Shown one piece after another: positions 1 to 12,904 of a stretch of 64,000 nucleotides of DNA. The first letter of the stretch is position 1. Every line of letters begins with the position of its first letter. The notes beneath the pieces were generated by a model. The model was not told the origin of the DNA and ran no database searches. It was given only the letters and a program-made list of their open reading frames with translations. The stretch spans positions 992,001-1,056,000 of the forward strand of contig JAOVFP010000012.1 of NCBI GenBank assembly GCA_025738555.1, read 5' to 3'. Source of the stretch: Cyathus striatus. Taxonomy: Eukaryota; Basidiomycota; Agaricomycetes; Agaricales; Nidulariaceae. Position numbers and translations under genes: made by a program.

Positions 1-3000
1 CTAGTCAAGGGCGTCAAAAAAATCCTACGTCAGTGGACAAAAGACTTCAAATACCTATTACTGCGAATTTGGAAATGATTAAAGAGATCGATCGTTGTCA
101 GAGTATAGGAGCAAATCTCTAACGATAATGTCAGGGATAGACCACCGGTTGTCACATTCGTAGTGCGGCGATAAAGAAGGAACGCAGCTAAAGATGAGCT
201 TAAGAATGCACTAAGAGCATCGATGCGCACTCCCATCCATCGGTTGAGAATAAATGATACTCTTGCCATTCTGGTGTAGTTGTCAATTTTATCTCTGGAC
301 TCGAGTTTAAATGCATCCTGGGCACCATATGCACGAATGGATACTAAACGGTTACAGTTAAAGTTACATATGATATATAGCTATGAATCACACTTACCGA
401 GACCGAATATAGATGCATGAAGGTGAGATAACACTGGCGCTTTGGCAGTACTGGGATATAATATTAGAGCGCGTTTACATAAGTAATGCGTAACACATTC
501 ACCTCATTTCCCTGTTAATTGGCAACTTTGCCTTTAGGTATAGCTGAGCGGTGTAGTATCCAATAATGGCGATGAAAAGCCCCGGAATTAAAGACATTGG
601 ATTGACGAGCACGATAATCAATAGCTTATTGAATAATGAGATAGCAGTTTCGGTTACTGCCCAGCAAAGGATAGCCAGTGATCCATCAATGGATGATATA
701 TCCCTGGTACATCTTGTAATAATTCGAGATACAGGTGTTTTATCAACCCATCTATATATATCGTCAGTAATCAGGCAATAACCGACGGAAATAAATCACC
801 TCAAAGTTGTTGTTAGAACCGATGTTAGCAACAGTTTATGTATTTCTCTGGAAGCCCGGAGAATGCCCGTGACATAAAAAAGGAAGGCGAAGCAATAGAA
901 AATCACTGAGATGAAAAGGATAGCCGCATAAATCGATACATATCTGTGAAGAAATTAAGAAATAATCCAGATCAGGCGTTGAATTATAAACTCACTTCCA
1001 AACTGAAACTTCCGATGGGTGATGGGTATCATACTGCGCACCCCAATAACCCATGAACCAAGTTTGAAAGATGGTGCTAAGATCGGTCGAAATAATGCCC
1101 GCAAGGACAATAGTCAAGAAAGTAAGAGGGTGCTTTCCACCAAGGTGGAAAAGGAAAAGGCGTATTGCTTTCCAAGAAACTATGCCTTTCTCGACTTCCT
1201 CGGCATCCACCAACTTCCCATCTGAATCATCGCTTTCTTTCGGAACTTCTGGTTCCAAGGATGACAAGGAATCGTCGACCTCTTTCATGGTAGTCAGTAA
1301 TGACTTGCCATCGATGGAGTTACCGATCACGCGAGCATTGCCATTAGTGTCAATAGAAACGACACAATCCGCCTTCGTCGTAAGCGAGGAGTTGTGGGTC
1401 TGTATTAAAGCAATGAGCACTGCATGACGTTGAAGTTTGATAGAGAGACACATACCACTAAGATAACTGTCCTTCCTCTAAGCAAGTCACCCTTTATGCA
1501 CGTATCAATTATTGCCTTCGAACTAAGTAAATATTAGCCATGCACACATCGATACAGGCTTAATGCCTTACGTATGAGCGTCTAATGCGGCAAGAATATC
1601 ATCGAGCAAAAGTATTTCGGCCGAAGAATAGACCGCTCTGGCAAGTGTTATTCTCGCCTGAGAACTCAGTTAGTTGGCTAAAAGAGCTTGACCACTTAAT
1701 AAAATACCTTCTGACCACCGCTTCAGCGATTAAAATATAAATATACGTTAGGCATAAAGAAAAAAGATTTCCACAAACCCAAGTGTCAAGCCACGTTCTC
1801 CGACTTCAGTCATATCTCCAGCGCTAAACGAAGAGAGATCCTTATACAATGCACACTGGCGGATAACTGTTTAAAGCGCTTAATCAATCTACCTTGAGGT
1901 AGTAGATGGACTCCATATACCTTTATCGTAGCGAGTTTGGTCGAAGGGAGAGCCAAACAGAATATTACTTCGAACAGTATCATTTTGAATCCAAGATTCC
2001 TGGGAAACATATGCAACCTTTCCTTTCCGTGGCAGGCTAAACCAAGAATCTTGAGCAAGTGGTGTGAAATACATTTCACCTACAAAATCAGATTAGCATC
2101 GCTCTCCAACCGTTGATAAATTACACTAACCAAGTAACGCCATTAACATCGATGTTTTCCCAGAACCACTAGACCGTTTACAATAAGTCATTGCAACGAA
2201 AAGTATTTCAAACATTATTTACGTTGGACCAACAATGAGATTTAGACTGCCATTCTTGAATTGAATGACATCGCCAATTCGAAGTTTGTATACATGAGGT
2301 TCTTCTATGTTTTCTGACCACGAAAACAATGCTTTCCTGAATCCAATACGAGTGTCTTCTTCTTGAAGAAAAGCTGTGATTCCTGTTGGGATGCTCATAT
2401 TCTTGTCAGTAACAGTTTCTGCGTTTCGTAAGAAGTCGTCAACTCGGTCTAAAGAAACCTTGGCTACATTGTAATTAAGTTAAAGAAGACTGCCGTATGG
2501 TTTCAATAGCGTACCTTGGATGGTGCTTGTAAAGAAGTAGAAGACTGTTTGTACGTGATCTCTCAGATTCGAGAAAACCGACATCGTCGCGAAAACCTTG
2601 GCGGCTTTGTGAATTTAGTAATCGGCATATTGGAAATGTAATAATAACGTACCACTAAGTTCCTCTTTCATGAGAACTGTGTGAGCAGTGTATGTTCCAA
2701 GCATAATTGCTGAAGACATGCAGAACCTGAAACCAAATTACATATGAGACAAACTGTTACAACAATATCTTACGTTGCAATCGAACTGGTGATCTGTAAA
2801 CTCTATACAACGGGGGATACTTTAGCATATCATCAAGGTTGAAATATATATTAAAATACCCTTTGCTTCCACATCCATCCTAGTTCTGCCTCTCTTTTCG
2901 AACTAACTTTTGAGGCGATCTTTTCCTCCCAGCCAAATAATTTGATCATCCTTAGTGCATTCAGCGCTACAGCTTCGCGTTAATGTCATTGTTACCATAA

Positions 3001-4975
3001 TAACTAACAATACGTACCTTCAACGACCACCTCAACTCTTGCCTCGGTCTGATACACGCGCGAATAAGTTTTACGAGCAGTTAAATAAACTAGGAGAAGT
3101 TCCTACCGCCTTCATTTTGTTCCTATTAATGTTTGAGGAAAGGCTTGCGATGTATCCAGGTAACGGTAAAGTAATAAGCATTACTCCAAAACCTACGAAT
3201 GCGCTGAGAGATCATCAGACTAATGCAAAATGACTCGAATCCATAAAAGAATATACCTCCAGCCGAGTAATGTGTACAGGAATAACAAGCTAACAATAAT
3301 CTGCAGAGGTACTTTAAAGACTACACCAGAAATTAGTATTGTTTTCACGTGAAACGAAAAGAAGCACGCACAAGGATTCAAAAAGTCCGTCCCCGAGACA
3401 ATATTGTCAATATCCATAGTAATAAGCGTATTTATCCTGCCGATAGTGTTTTGTGTATCCTCAGATTCTTCCTCGTCATCATCCTTCCCAGAAGTACTCG
3501 CTTTAAACCGCGCAAGAAGTGTATGTTCAAGCATTAATTGCGTTAGCAGACTCTCAATACGGACTGCCATTCGGTCGTTAAGGTATTGATACCAATTGCG
3601 GAGCAGAGAGTTCACTGTTGGGCCGAGAAATAACCATGCGACCCAGAACCCGGGTCGAAGTGTGGAATTGTCCCGCCCCTTCTCCAAGTAGCTGAAGGTG
3701 AAAGTTATTAGCGGATGTATACATCAGAGTGTTCAAGGGCTCGTACTTCAGAACACGGTTAATACCGAGAGGCGCCGCGAATCCGGCTGCCACTTCTGTA
3801 ATGAGCATAGGAATGAAAAGCGCAAACATTTTCCCTTCGAGAAATTGTCAGTACGAAAGACTATCAATAATTATAAATGGTTCTTACAATGAACGCGGAG
3901 GAGGTTAAAGAAAAGATGGCGCTTTCCTCCTCCACTAAACCGATCAACTATCTGTATAGGGGGTAAATTACAGAGTGATGAGAGGCACGTCGGAAGTACA
4001 CACAGGATAAGCATGTTCAGTAATGGTTTTGGAAGCATCCGTATCTGTAAGAGGAGGGAGTTGCGCAGGAGACAAATGTGACGTTTCCGCAGCTGCCTTT
4101 ATGATTGGATTGGCATAGCTATAGGTCAGCAGAGAAATCCAGGATGCTGTTTGTTCAGGGTTCGGTGTCGACATTGGTTTCTAAAGACGGTTTATAAGTT
4201 ATGCCGGAAACTGTTCAGAGAAAGACACGTACATGGGGATCAACTGGCACATACTTGCGCGGAGTGAATAGCGGAATGATTACTGTCAGGAACCCGAGAA
4301 GCGATATTTTGATCCATAGATAAGAGCTGTCGGTAGCATCTAGCGGAAAGTGATCGTAGGTGACTAGTGGTAGAAGATCCCTGTATACATAGACCAAGAA
4401 CGAGACCGAGTACACAAATGTGCTGTGTTTTAAGATAACAGATGAGAGCTTAGGCAGCCCAAACGCCAAGGTACACAGCAGAGAGGCATAAATCTACAAC
4501 GCAAAGTTCGATGATACGGCAAGCAATTTTATAGAATGAAACGTACATAAGCAATGCATTCCAACAAAGAAGGGTTGATTCTTTGCACTGAATCTGGATG
4601 GCGAAACACGAACGCCACGACGGAAACCCACGCCAAAGCAAGGCTCCCAACCCATCTTGTGAACGCAAATGTGAATTCACGCGTCCCGCCGAAGCGAGAT
4701 GTGTGTGCCTGCAAATACCCACCTTGCACATGGTCATTTTCCGTGGAACTCGCAGAACGGGACGTGGTTGAATTGTCTTTCTTCAGCAAGGAAAGTAGTC
4801 CAGCAACGGAGGCAATGACAACAGAGAGACAGGAGACGTAGAATGGGAAGAGAAGAGGATTCCACCACCTGTACAAAGTTCATGGGATACGCGTTAGGGA
4901 TTAAGGGGTGAGGACTTACGATGACCGTGAAGGGCCCTCTGGAGGCCCTATATCCTCCCATAATGCTTGAGGCAT
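1..4975 (-). CDS. ABCC/MRP-type multidrug ABC transporter, 3' end missing
   Basis: This is a full-length-type ABC exporter that would move conjugates or drugs across a membrane using ATP. The gene leaves the window before its second nucleotide-binding domain. I place the start at 4975 ([15 protein letters not shown]), because a GT-AG intron then joins in frame to [10 protein letters not shown] at about 4876. Order seen: an N-terminal hydrophobic TMD0 (about 4880-4215), a linker starting near 4174 ([16 protein letters not shown]), TMD1 (about 3830-2650), NBD1 (about 2300-1400) and TMD2 (about 1170-30). NBD1 has Walker A GPTGSGKTS assembled across an intron near 2200, the Q-loop segment [19 protein letters not shown] near 1990, Walker [15 protein letters not shown] near 1600 and the H-loop VTHNSS near 1410. 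The signature motif reads LGGGQK rather than LSGGQ and depends on a 13-nt exon. No frame-disrupting change was found. The substrate cannot be told. Confidence 0.88.
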
Positions 4976-6294
4976 GGTGTTTACGCTCTGGGTTACTGTA
5001 GCTGCACGAGTACTGGGGGTGGACGCGTGGATTAGGTGGAGAGTACGCGTAAGTTTATCTCTGAGTCTTTAAATAGTGCCTGTAACCGAGTTCGGCGTTC
5101 AGGGAGTGTAGATGCCAAATCAAGTGCACGCGTGCTCCCATGTCATGCATCACTCTGACTTCCGCGCTGTGCGCAAGGCTGCGGGGTTATTAGAATGAAT
5201 GTCAACTTCTGCATTCAATAGTACATATTTTGGGTACTTACATACCACGTTAAAGTGGTATCGCGACTAAGTTCAAAATGGATGAAATCACGAACTGCAC
5301 ACCTGAGCTAAGTAAAGATTCGGAACCGGGAGGTGTGGGATAATGATAACTGGGGGATTTTTGAGAGATATATTTAGATCTAGTTCCCGCCTAGATAACT
5401 CCTGTTGTCTTGGCCTCGTCAGAGTGACTCAGTGGAAGTTGTCAGTGTCAGACTTGAAGCTTGAGTGTCACTGTCGAGCCCAAAGTCCGTATGGTTTGGT
5501 TACTGTTGTTACTAACAAACAAAACTTGTTTGGCGTTGTTGGATTTCCAGATACGTACAAACAATTAAGTCCACAACTTTGATTCAATCGCGAAGTACTT
5601 CAAAGTAACTTTCGACCAACTTCAACTATCTTCAAAAAAAAGGGCATACAAGCGCTATTTTCGGCTATTGTATTAAATTAATGAGGGCATTTATCAGAAA
5701 TAAAGAAACTTAATTAAAATAAAACAGGATCTGGGGATGCCTTGGGGATGTCTCCGGTTTATGAAGTTTACTGTACTAGCGACTGCTGCATCCTATAGTT
5801 CATGGTTACATTTTAAATAATGGCTACCTGGCGCAATGGTAGCGCTGCGGTGGTCATTTTAGTAGCGAAAATGTTTTTTGTCTTGATAAAAAAAAGCCAA
5901 TGCATCGACTATCTCTTATTCTAAGACTAAGTGGCTAAATCAACTGTTAAAACCCACTCACATATTGGCGACTTCGAACTCATGTCGGACTACATTATAC
6001 ACAAGCTCCAATCCATCCGTTGTTGGGTGTATGTACTATGGAAATGTCCGCGATACAATCAAAAAAACTACTTATGTAAGAACCTTAATGGTGGGCCATA
6101 ATGTGTTTTTTTGATACCATCTCGGTGGCAACTAGTACATACAAATGAACACTTAACACATTAGTAGTAGAGAACACCCAACGACGGCTGGATTGGAACC
6201 ACCTGCTGTGACCACCGCAGTAGTTGAGACTGATTTCCGATGATAGGAACCACTGCTTTAAATCACTTTGATAAAAAATAGACAACACTCAATA
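4976..6294. other. Intergenic, no supported gene
   Basis: This stretch lies between the start of the ABC transporter and the tRNA-Arg gene. I see no ORF with family features or consistent splice sites. It should hold the transporter promoter. A tRNA-like fragment begins at 5821. Confidence 0.5.
5821..5856 (+). repeat. tRNA-like fragment (D-arm / box A followed by acceptor-like end)
   Basis: TGGCGCAATGGTAGCGC matches the D-arm and box A of fungal tRNAs (tRNA-Trp-like). It is followed at once by GCGGTGGTC, the same string as the 3' end of the tRNA-Arg gene about 450 bp away. The anticodon and T arms are missing, so it cannot be a working tRNA. It may be a chimeric tRNA remnant or the head of a SINE. 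A box-B-like CTTCGAACTC occurs near 5977. Confidence 0.35.
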
Positions 6295-6390
6295 TGACCA
6301 CCGCAGGGGTCGAACCTGCGATCTCCTGATTTACTTTCACCTAGACTTCAATGATCGTAGTCAGACGCGATGCCATTTCGCCAGGCGGCC
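6295..6390 (-). tRNA. tRNA-Arg (anticodon ACG) with a 24-nt intron
   Basis: The minus strand folds into a complete cloverleaf. The 7-bp acceptor stem is GGCCGCC with GGTGGTC (two G-U pairs). The D stem is GCGA/TCGC with a GG-containing loop. The anticodon stem is TCTGA/TCAGG, and the T arm is GCAGG-TTCGACC-CCTGC. With a 24-nt intron (6331-6354) removed one base 3' of the anticodon, the usual eukaryotic place, the anticodon loop becomes CTACGAA, giving anticodon ACG (arginine, CGN codons after A-to-I editing). Position 73 is A. The mature form is about 72 nt before CCA addition. The fold and intron position agree with each other; amino-acid identity rests on the anticodon only. Confidence 0.85.
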
Positions 6391-8205
6391 ATTACTTTAG
6401 AAGTATTAATTTATGTAGGGAGAGGGTGGATATCAGAAATGAATGTATGCATTGAAATTTTGTGGTTGGCGATGCAAGTGGAAGGGCGTGGACGTGGTGC
6501 AGCGCATTTGGCATCCTGACAACAAATACACGGTAAATATAGTTATATTTCTCGCACTGAAATTTGAATTGCTTCAATTAAGATGAATGGTGTTTGTCTG
6601 ATAAATGGCGTTACGATGCAAGGTCGCTACGTAAACATTTCTACAGTACTCACGTAGTCTAACAACGTTTAAGGTCGTGCTCGCAACTTATTTCACTAGA
6701 GTGACTAAAATTCATCAAAAATGGTTGCATTGCTTATGTTGGTTTCACTTCGGAACAATTTTTTTAAACCTTGTACTTATATCAGCGCAATACCTTGGCT
6801 ATACCGCCTTTTAAAGGCGCCTGAAGACAGACGAACGCACATGAAGTGCTATGATCAGGAATTGGCAGTGCAGAATTCCTGATATTACACTCAGGATGAT
6901 AGTTTCTATACTAATAGCAGTGGCGATCACTGTCTTCTTGTCCACATTAGCCGATGCAGCCTTTTACAGGTCTTCGAGGAGGCAAGGGAAAATGGATTCA
7001 GATGAAAGAGGTTCATGATACTAAGTATATATTATATGTAACTGACTCACTTAATTTAAGTTGTTTAACTTAAATCAATAGAGCGTTGAGCTCAATGCAT
7101 TAATTAGATTCTAATCCTCGGTTGCCTGAGTCCTTAATAAGTACTCACGTCGCTCACTTCTGCCACTGGTAACGTTCAACCAGTACAGCCAGTACGGCTC
7201 ATCCGACTGCACTACTTTCAACCGCTGGGATAACTAGATCTCCCAATACCACTGTTAACTTACTATTACCAACCGCGACACTTCGATAGATGTACACCCA
7301 TCGCCGAGGTGATCAACTTCGACCCACCTTTATTAGCTAAAAACAAAACAGCCGGGTCTAGACTGTACGCAAAGCTTATGTTCAAGCTACAGAAAGTACT
7401 GTTAAAGCGGAGCCCAAAGACCAATCCAATCCAGCTCGAAAAATATTTTTAGAGAGAAAACTTACATAAGAGGTGCTTTCTTAAGATTTTCGTATTTGAG
7501 TGATTGTTGTTAGCGTTTTTATTCGGTGTCTAGGACGTTTACCATGCTTTTAAAAATGATTTAGACTTTTGACATCGCCATTGCACCTTGAATAAACCGG
7601 GATAGCTTGTAAATCACGATAGAGATAGATTCGAGTCGACTTAAAGTATTCCTTTCGCTATAGATATAACTTCAGTTGCTTTAGAGTATAGATTTGTATC
7701 AATTGATAGACGCACCATTACATTTTCTAATTTGTTGCACCGGAAGATAGTTAGCGGCTCGTTCAAAATTCCCCAGTCACATCCATACGCGTCTTCTTTT
7801 CAGTGTTCCTTGTTAGCCGGAGTGAATCAACCACTGTCACAGTAAGTCTGTCATGAAAACTGAAAACATCTTGCAAGACATTAAGCCTTTATTCTCATTT
7901 CACTGTGTATTAAGACAATTGCAAGGCTCCAGCGAAGAAATTACGATACAACTACAAGGTACTTTAAGATGCGGGCTGATATTTTGGGCCTTTAGTGATA
8001 GCCGGGCGTAATGCAATTCATCTTGAGACTTCCATAATATTATCACTCGCTTTCAATATCAAGGCAATATTACTTAGTTACTGTAAGACTTCGCATTATG
8101 AGGAATCATTGTCCAGCTCATCTACTTCATTTGCTGTGGCTGTTGTGTAATAACTTATCTACTACTACATCGTTAACGAGGTAAGTATGCTATTAAAAAT
8201 GGAGG
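6391..8205. other. Intergenic, no supported gene
   Basis: About 1.8 kb of AT-rich sequence with frequent stops in all frames. Small palindromes occur (for example TTTAAGTTGTTTAACTTAAA near 7056). I see no coding or RNA gene here. Confidence 0.5.
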
Positions 8206-8381
8206 GTCACAATCAGGCTCCTAAAACCTACCTCTCGTTGCGGTAGGGGGGGCCCCATCCTAGTAGTGTAATACATGATGTGTAATGAACAAACAAAACC
8301 AAAGTCAACTCTCCCCTCCCTACCGCACAGAGAGGCTGGCAAATTGTCCTGTCACGTGATGAAGTCACCTTCTGATGTGAC
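8206..8381 (+). mobile_element. MITE-like hairpin element, copy 1
   Basis: About 175 bp that recurs in inverted orientation at 9598-9791. Shared landmarks are CAGGCTCCTAAAACC on the left, GGGGGGCCCCATCCTAGTA in the middle, and GCTGGCAAATTGTCC then GTCACGTG on the right. It carries internal inverted arms, 8231-8252 and 8313-8335 (CCTCTCGTTGCGGTAGGG against a near-perfect reverse complement), separated by about 60 bp. The outer ends are also loosely inverted (GTCACAATCAG / CTGATGTGAC). No coding capacity. I call it a miniature inverted-repeat element, but could not define a target-site duplication. Confidence 0.6.
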
Positions 8382-8599
8382 TTGAGAATACTCAATAAGC
8401 CCTAAGCGAGGGCTTGATTATATTGACTCAGCTCAGTCGGCTGGTCAATTTTTTTTAAATAAGATCATTTATATATGCGAGCAGAATAGATCGTTGAATT
8501 CTAATACAATGCCTCTTTCTACCGAAAAACCGAAAACCATCCTCGATCTGCTCTCTGGCGATGAAACTACTTAAATTGATGTGTAGATGTGTCACGGGC

Positions 8600-9430
8600 A
8601 TGGGGGACTCGAAGCTCGGTGGACATGAGAGGTTGTGACACGGGAGGTTGAATGGACATGGTGATGGGGCTTAAAGCTCGGTGGACATGGGAGGTTGACA
8701 AAGGAGACGGACAACAGGAAGCAACGGCGGACAGTGGACACGGGAGGCCGACGAAGAGGTTGCAGACGGCAGTTTTGTGGTTGAACGGTCAACGTGAAAC
8801 GACAGCAGACATGGGCACGCAACGCGGCTCTTATGGTAACCTCGCTCATCCACAATGAACGGACAACGGAGGTTGTAGTGAATGAATTGAAGATGATGGC
8901 GGGGGTAGAAAGCTAGAAGTGTGCATATGTTAGCCCTGTGCAAAGAAAGGATCGGTATGCAATGCATGTTGTTTAAGATCCCAGTAGAGAGCCCGCTACA
9001 ACTCCACTCAAAGGCCAGGAGTAGGAGTACTCATTATGTAGTTTCTGTAGAACGAAGGAAGTTGGCCTGAGCCTTTGCAAACTGGGGTTGTAAGTGTGTT
9101 CGTGGTTTGAGGTTTGGCAAGAGCAGCACTGGTTTGAAGGACATGAACTGGAGACGGAGCACAGAGGCGAACTCGATGAATAGGGGAAGGATGACAGAGT
9201 GTTGCCAGAGCAGTGGTTTGACGTGCGCGAATAGGAGATGGAGCGAGCGTGGTTTGACAGGGACGAACCGGAGATGGAGCAAATAGACGAACTCGAGAAC
9301 CAGGGGAAGGATGGCAGACACGAACTGGTGATCGAACTTGCACCGTGGAACGATAAGATGAAGGAGGGACAGAGGCGATGTGGGCTGGGGATGGAGGATT
9401 GGTTTGAGGTCGAGGTCGAAGGGGGGTAGT
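8600..9430. repeat. Degenerate purine-rich repeats between the two hairpin elements
   Basis: The segment is built of drifted repeats. AAGCTCGGTGGACATG appears near 8611 and 8673, about 62 bp apart. A unit of roughly 120 bp (beginning GGACATGAACTGGAGACGGAGC near 9140) returns near 9262 with the same order of words (GGAGATGGAGC, GACGAACTCGA, AGGGGAAGGATGGCAGA). Long open frames on both strands here, such as Pro/Ser-rich ones on the minus strand at 9008-9460, are best explained by biased repeat composition, not by a gene. Confidence 0.5.
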
Positions 9431-9597
9431 AAACAATGTCTCGAGTTCTATCTGTGTCACTCCATGTGTTACTTGATGTGTTACTTAAAATGATGCGACT
9501 TCTAAATTGAGATGATAAAAATGATGGGATTCTAAAGAAATACCTCAATACGATCGGTACCATAAGCCCCACGGTAGGGGTAAGAGGACATTCATAT

Positions 9598-9791
9598 GTC
9601 ACATATTGAGGTGACAAAAACACGTGACGGGACAATTTGCCAGCCGCTCACTCTCGTTGAGGAGGGGAGAGTTGTGTTTGGTTCTTTGTTTGTACACACA
9701 TATTACACATCAATGATTACTACTACTGATACTAGGATGGGGCCCCCCTCAACGAGAGTCGAGCGGCAGGTTTTAGGAGCCTGGGTCACAA
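9598..9791 (-). mobile_element. MITE-like hairpin element, copy 2 (inverted)
   Basis: Reverse-complement relative of the element at 8206-8381, with the same end words and the same GGGGCCCC-containing centre. Its hairpin arms are 9643-9667 and about 9742-9768 (GCCGCTCACTCTCGTTGAGG against its reverse complement). The arm sequence differs from copy 1, yet still pairs within the copy. With copy 1 it could instead form the long terminal inverted repeats of one element of about 1.6 kb. Confidence 0.6.
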
Positions 9792-10928
9792 TGCTACTAT
9801 GTAGTAAGCACTTACACTTGGGTGGTACGTTTTTTGGTTTGTGACAGGTACATTTTGCCGAGCAGGGGTCAGCGCTCACCCGGGGACAGATGATAAGGGT
9901 GCAGACCAACAAAGGCCCAGCCTAGATTAGCCGGGATAAAGAATTCATTTGGCCTCGGAACTTCTAACGTATTTGCCCAGACTGTGCAAGATCCGGTTCC
10001 AAGCTGACTAAGGCACCCTGTCCGAGATGCATAAAAGGGTGACAACTTTTTCACTGTCGTTGCATCAAGACTTGGCTGAGTAGAGTAATTACTTGTAAGT
10101 AAAATTAAATAAAGGTAAGTAAATCGTGGTAGGTGATTCATAACATGCAGTGAATACGCTAACAGTTCTAGTTTAGTTACTAGCAGCCTTACTTAGTATA
10201 TTACGATTGTATTTGTATCAATCATCGAAATAGAATTGAATATTTTCTGTCGTTTCTTTATGCCAGTTCACTGATCAAATTAAATAATGTAGAATCGGGA
10301 CTCTGTACTTATTCGGACAGCCTTACGCTACCTTACAAACCATTTAGTGGTGTGAATATATTATATGGCCATCGTTGTCTGCATTGCATAATAAGGCTCT
10401 CTATCAAGCCTGTCAATGATGTTTAAGGATCCGTGTTCAACAATATGCCTTGTATGGCGGGAGGTGCCTTAAGGCCTTACGATGCACTTCAATCCATTGT
10501 ATGGTAAACTAGATTTTCATGACATCATATCATTGTAAGCTTCCGAAAAGGAACAATAGAATACTAATTCTAATCTTATCCTGCGACAACATCAATGGAG
10601 ATTAGACGATAAGGGGGAATGGGTCTTAAGTTACAATTGCATGTGCCATTAATATTTTCTGAATTTTAATCGAGAGAACAATGAAGGAAAGAATAGCACA
10701 AACACGCATTTCCTGAAGCAAGGTATACATAAATGGACACTGACTCAATAGCAAAAAGTTAAACCTAAATATAGATTTCAATAACAGAAAAAATATTTGT
10801 TCTCAGCTCAAGGCTCAAGTATTTATGAATAAAAGTATCAATGGGTGACTGTTACAATTACAATGAATTGACTATGACTACTATTATACATGGACAAAAC
10901 GAGTGACCAAGAAAGACGATGAGAACAA
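9792..10928. other. Intergenic, no supported gene
   Basis: Between the repeat block and the 3' end of histone H3. An ORF of 90 codons on the minus strand (9869-10141) has no recognisable family and no supporting splice structure. The AT-rich part nearest 10928 probably holds the H3 3' UTR and terminator. Confidence 0.45.
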
Positions 10929-11637
<709 letters not shown>

Positions 11638-11732
11638 TGCGAGATAGTTAGGAGAGCTTTAAGGAAGGTTGATGAGTTGAATGTGGGTTGTAGTGGTAGT
11701 TGGGGAAGGACAAGAGCGGAAGAAGGAGCGTC

Positions 11733-11740
11733 TTATATAA
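11733..11740 (-). promoter_or_regulatory. TATA box of the histone H3 gene
   Basis: TTATATAA lies about 96 bp upstream of the H3 start codon at 11637, a normal distance for a TATA element with a short 5' leader. It is the only clear TATA-like motif in the near upstream region. Confidence 0.5.
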
Positions 11741-12029
11741 ACGAAGTCGCGGCCTTTGTTTGTACATGCTTGTAGCAGAGCGCGTTTTGATCAGGTGACA
11801 GACGCGCCAATTAATCGAGATCTGAGATTTCTGTGCCTTGTCTCCTAGTGACACTGACAAGCTCCAAGTTAGTATAGACATTTTGTTATGTACCAGAATC
11901 ATATAAAGCCAAAGAGTTTCTTGTAAACTCTTTCTTTCTTGAACTCTCCTTGCTCGTATAGTAATCACCAGCTACCGTCTACCAGCAGCAATACTCGTAC
12001 TCAGCTCTGAGCCAGCCTAGGCCTTTATC

Positions 12030-12904
12030 ATGTCATCACCTTCATTGTTCCCGCCAACTTCCAGAGATGTCAACGCGTCAAATACCATGACTGGAAAAAC
12101 CGTCCAATGCAGTACGTGCCTCCGTAGTGGTAAGTATCGCAGATCTATCTATCAACCACCTTTGATGAGGACCTTAGACGGCGGCCCAAACGGCAAAGTT
12201 CCCAGTGGCCTACGAGTCGACACACTACAGGCACCTGGCACAGACAGCAGCTTGAAGGCCAACATTCTTACCGGGGAAGATATCGGATTTGAATTAGTGG
12301 CCAAATGTAGCGAAATTGCGGCCGAGATTGAAGGTCAAGCCTCAAACTTGAAAACAGTGGTGTTATGGATCAATCGCTGAAACCACTGTCTTTACATCTA
12401 GGGAATTCGACTGAGGCCCCCGCATGGTTCAGCAAGTACATGCACGAATTCGAACAGCGCGTTAACCAGCGCCTGTACCGCATTGAAAGCTTGAACGTGA
12501 AGGTACCGTCTATTCTCAGCTGAGAACCGACACGTTATTTATTGCAGTACTCAGGCTTATAACTCTTACTGCCGATCCTTGAGAGGATTCGCTATTCACC
12601 CATTCACCGACGGCACACTTCCTACTGATGCGCCTGTAAGTGAGCTCAGTATTTACACGCATATATCCCGTTCCTTTGAACTACTCACCATGCTGTTCAT
12701 CCAGTACAATCTCCCACCGTTGACGTCTATGCGGGCGATCGATGAGCTAACCTACGAGCACGCGAAGAAGTACTTCCAAGGCTACTACCCCGGTGGAACT
12801 CAGGAAAACAAAAGCATGCACCTCGAATACCTAAGGTGCAAGATCAAAGAAGCAATTGGCTGTTACGGACCGTATCCGTACGAAGATGGGTGTTACATCT
12901 GCTG
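12030..12904 (+). CDS. Mug135-like C-terminal domain protein
   Basis: Small multi-exon gene. The C-terminal part reads YNSYCRSLRGFAIHPF, then LPPLTSMRAIDELTYEHAKK and ends KEAIGCYGPYPYEDG-CYIC. The order of an N-rich start, an 'F.DGT.PT..P' word, 'LPPLTS..AI..LT' and a final 'AIGC' is the pattern I know from the Mug135-like C-terminal domain of basidiomycete proteins (named after a fission-yeast meiotic gene). Its biochemical role is not known to me. Likely exons: 12030 to about 12357; about 12401-12500 (ending NVK); from GCTTAT near 12554 to about 12631; and 12706-12904. The junction after the first exon is uncertain because an in-frame stop follows at 12378. The start rests on the first long open frame. 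Confidence 0.6.

Noticed and set aside
992..1427. Overlapping plus-strand ORFs within the ABC transporter
   Set aside because: They are shadows of the minus-strand exon that reads through the NBD1-TMD2 linker with family-typical words.
9008..9635. Long minus-strand Pro/Ser-rich ORFs as possible proteins
   Set aside because: They lie in drifted tandem repeats, have no domains, and are matched by equally long frames on the other strand.
9598..9791. The hairpins as a CRISPR array or rho-independent terminator
   Set aside because: The context is eukaryotic, there are no regular spacers, and the repeat units form dyads and not an array.
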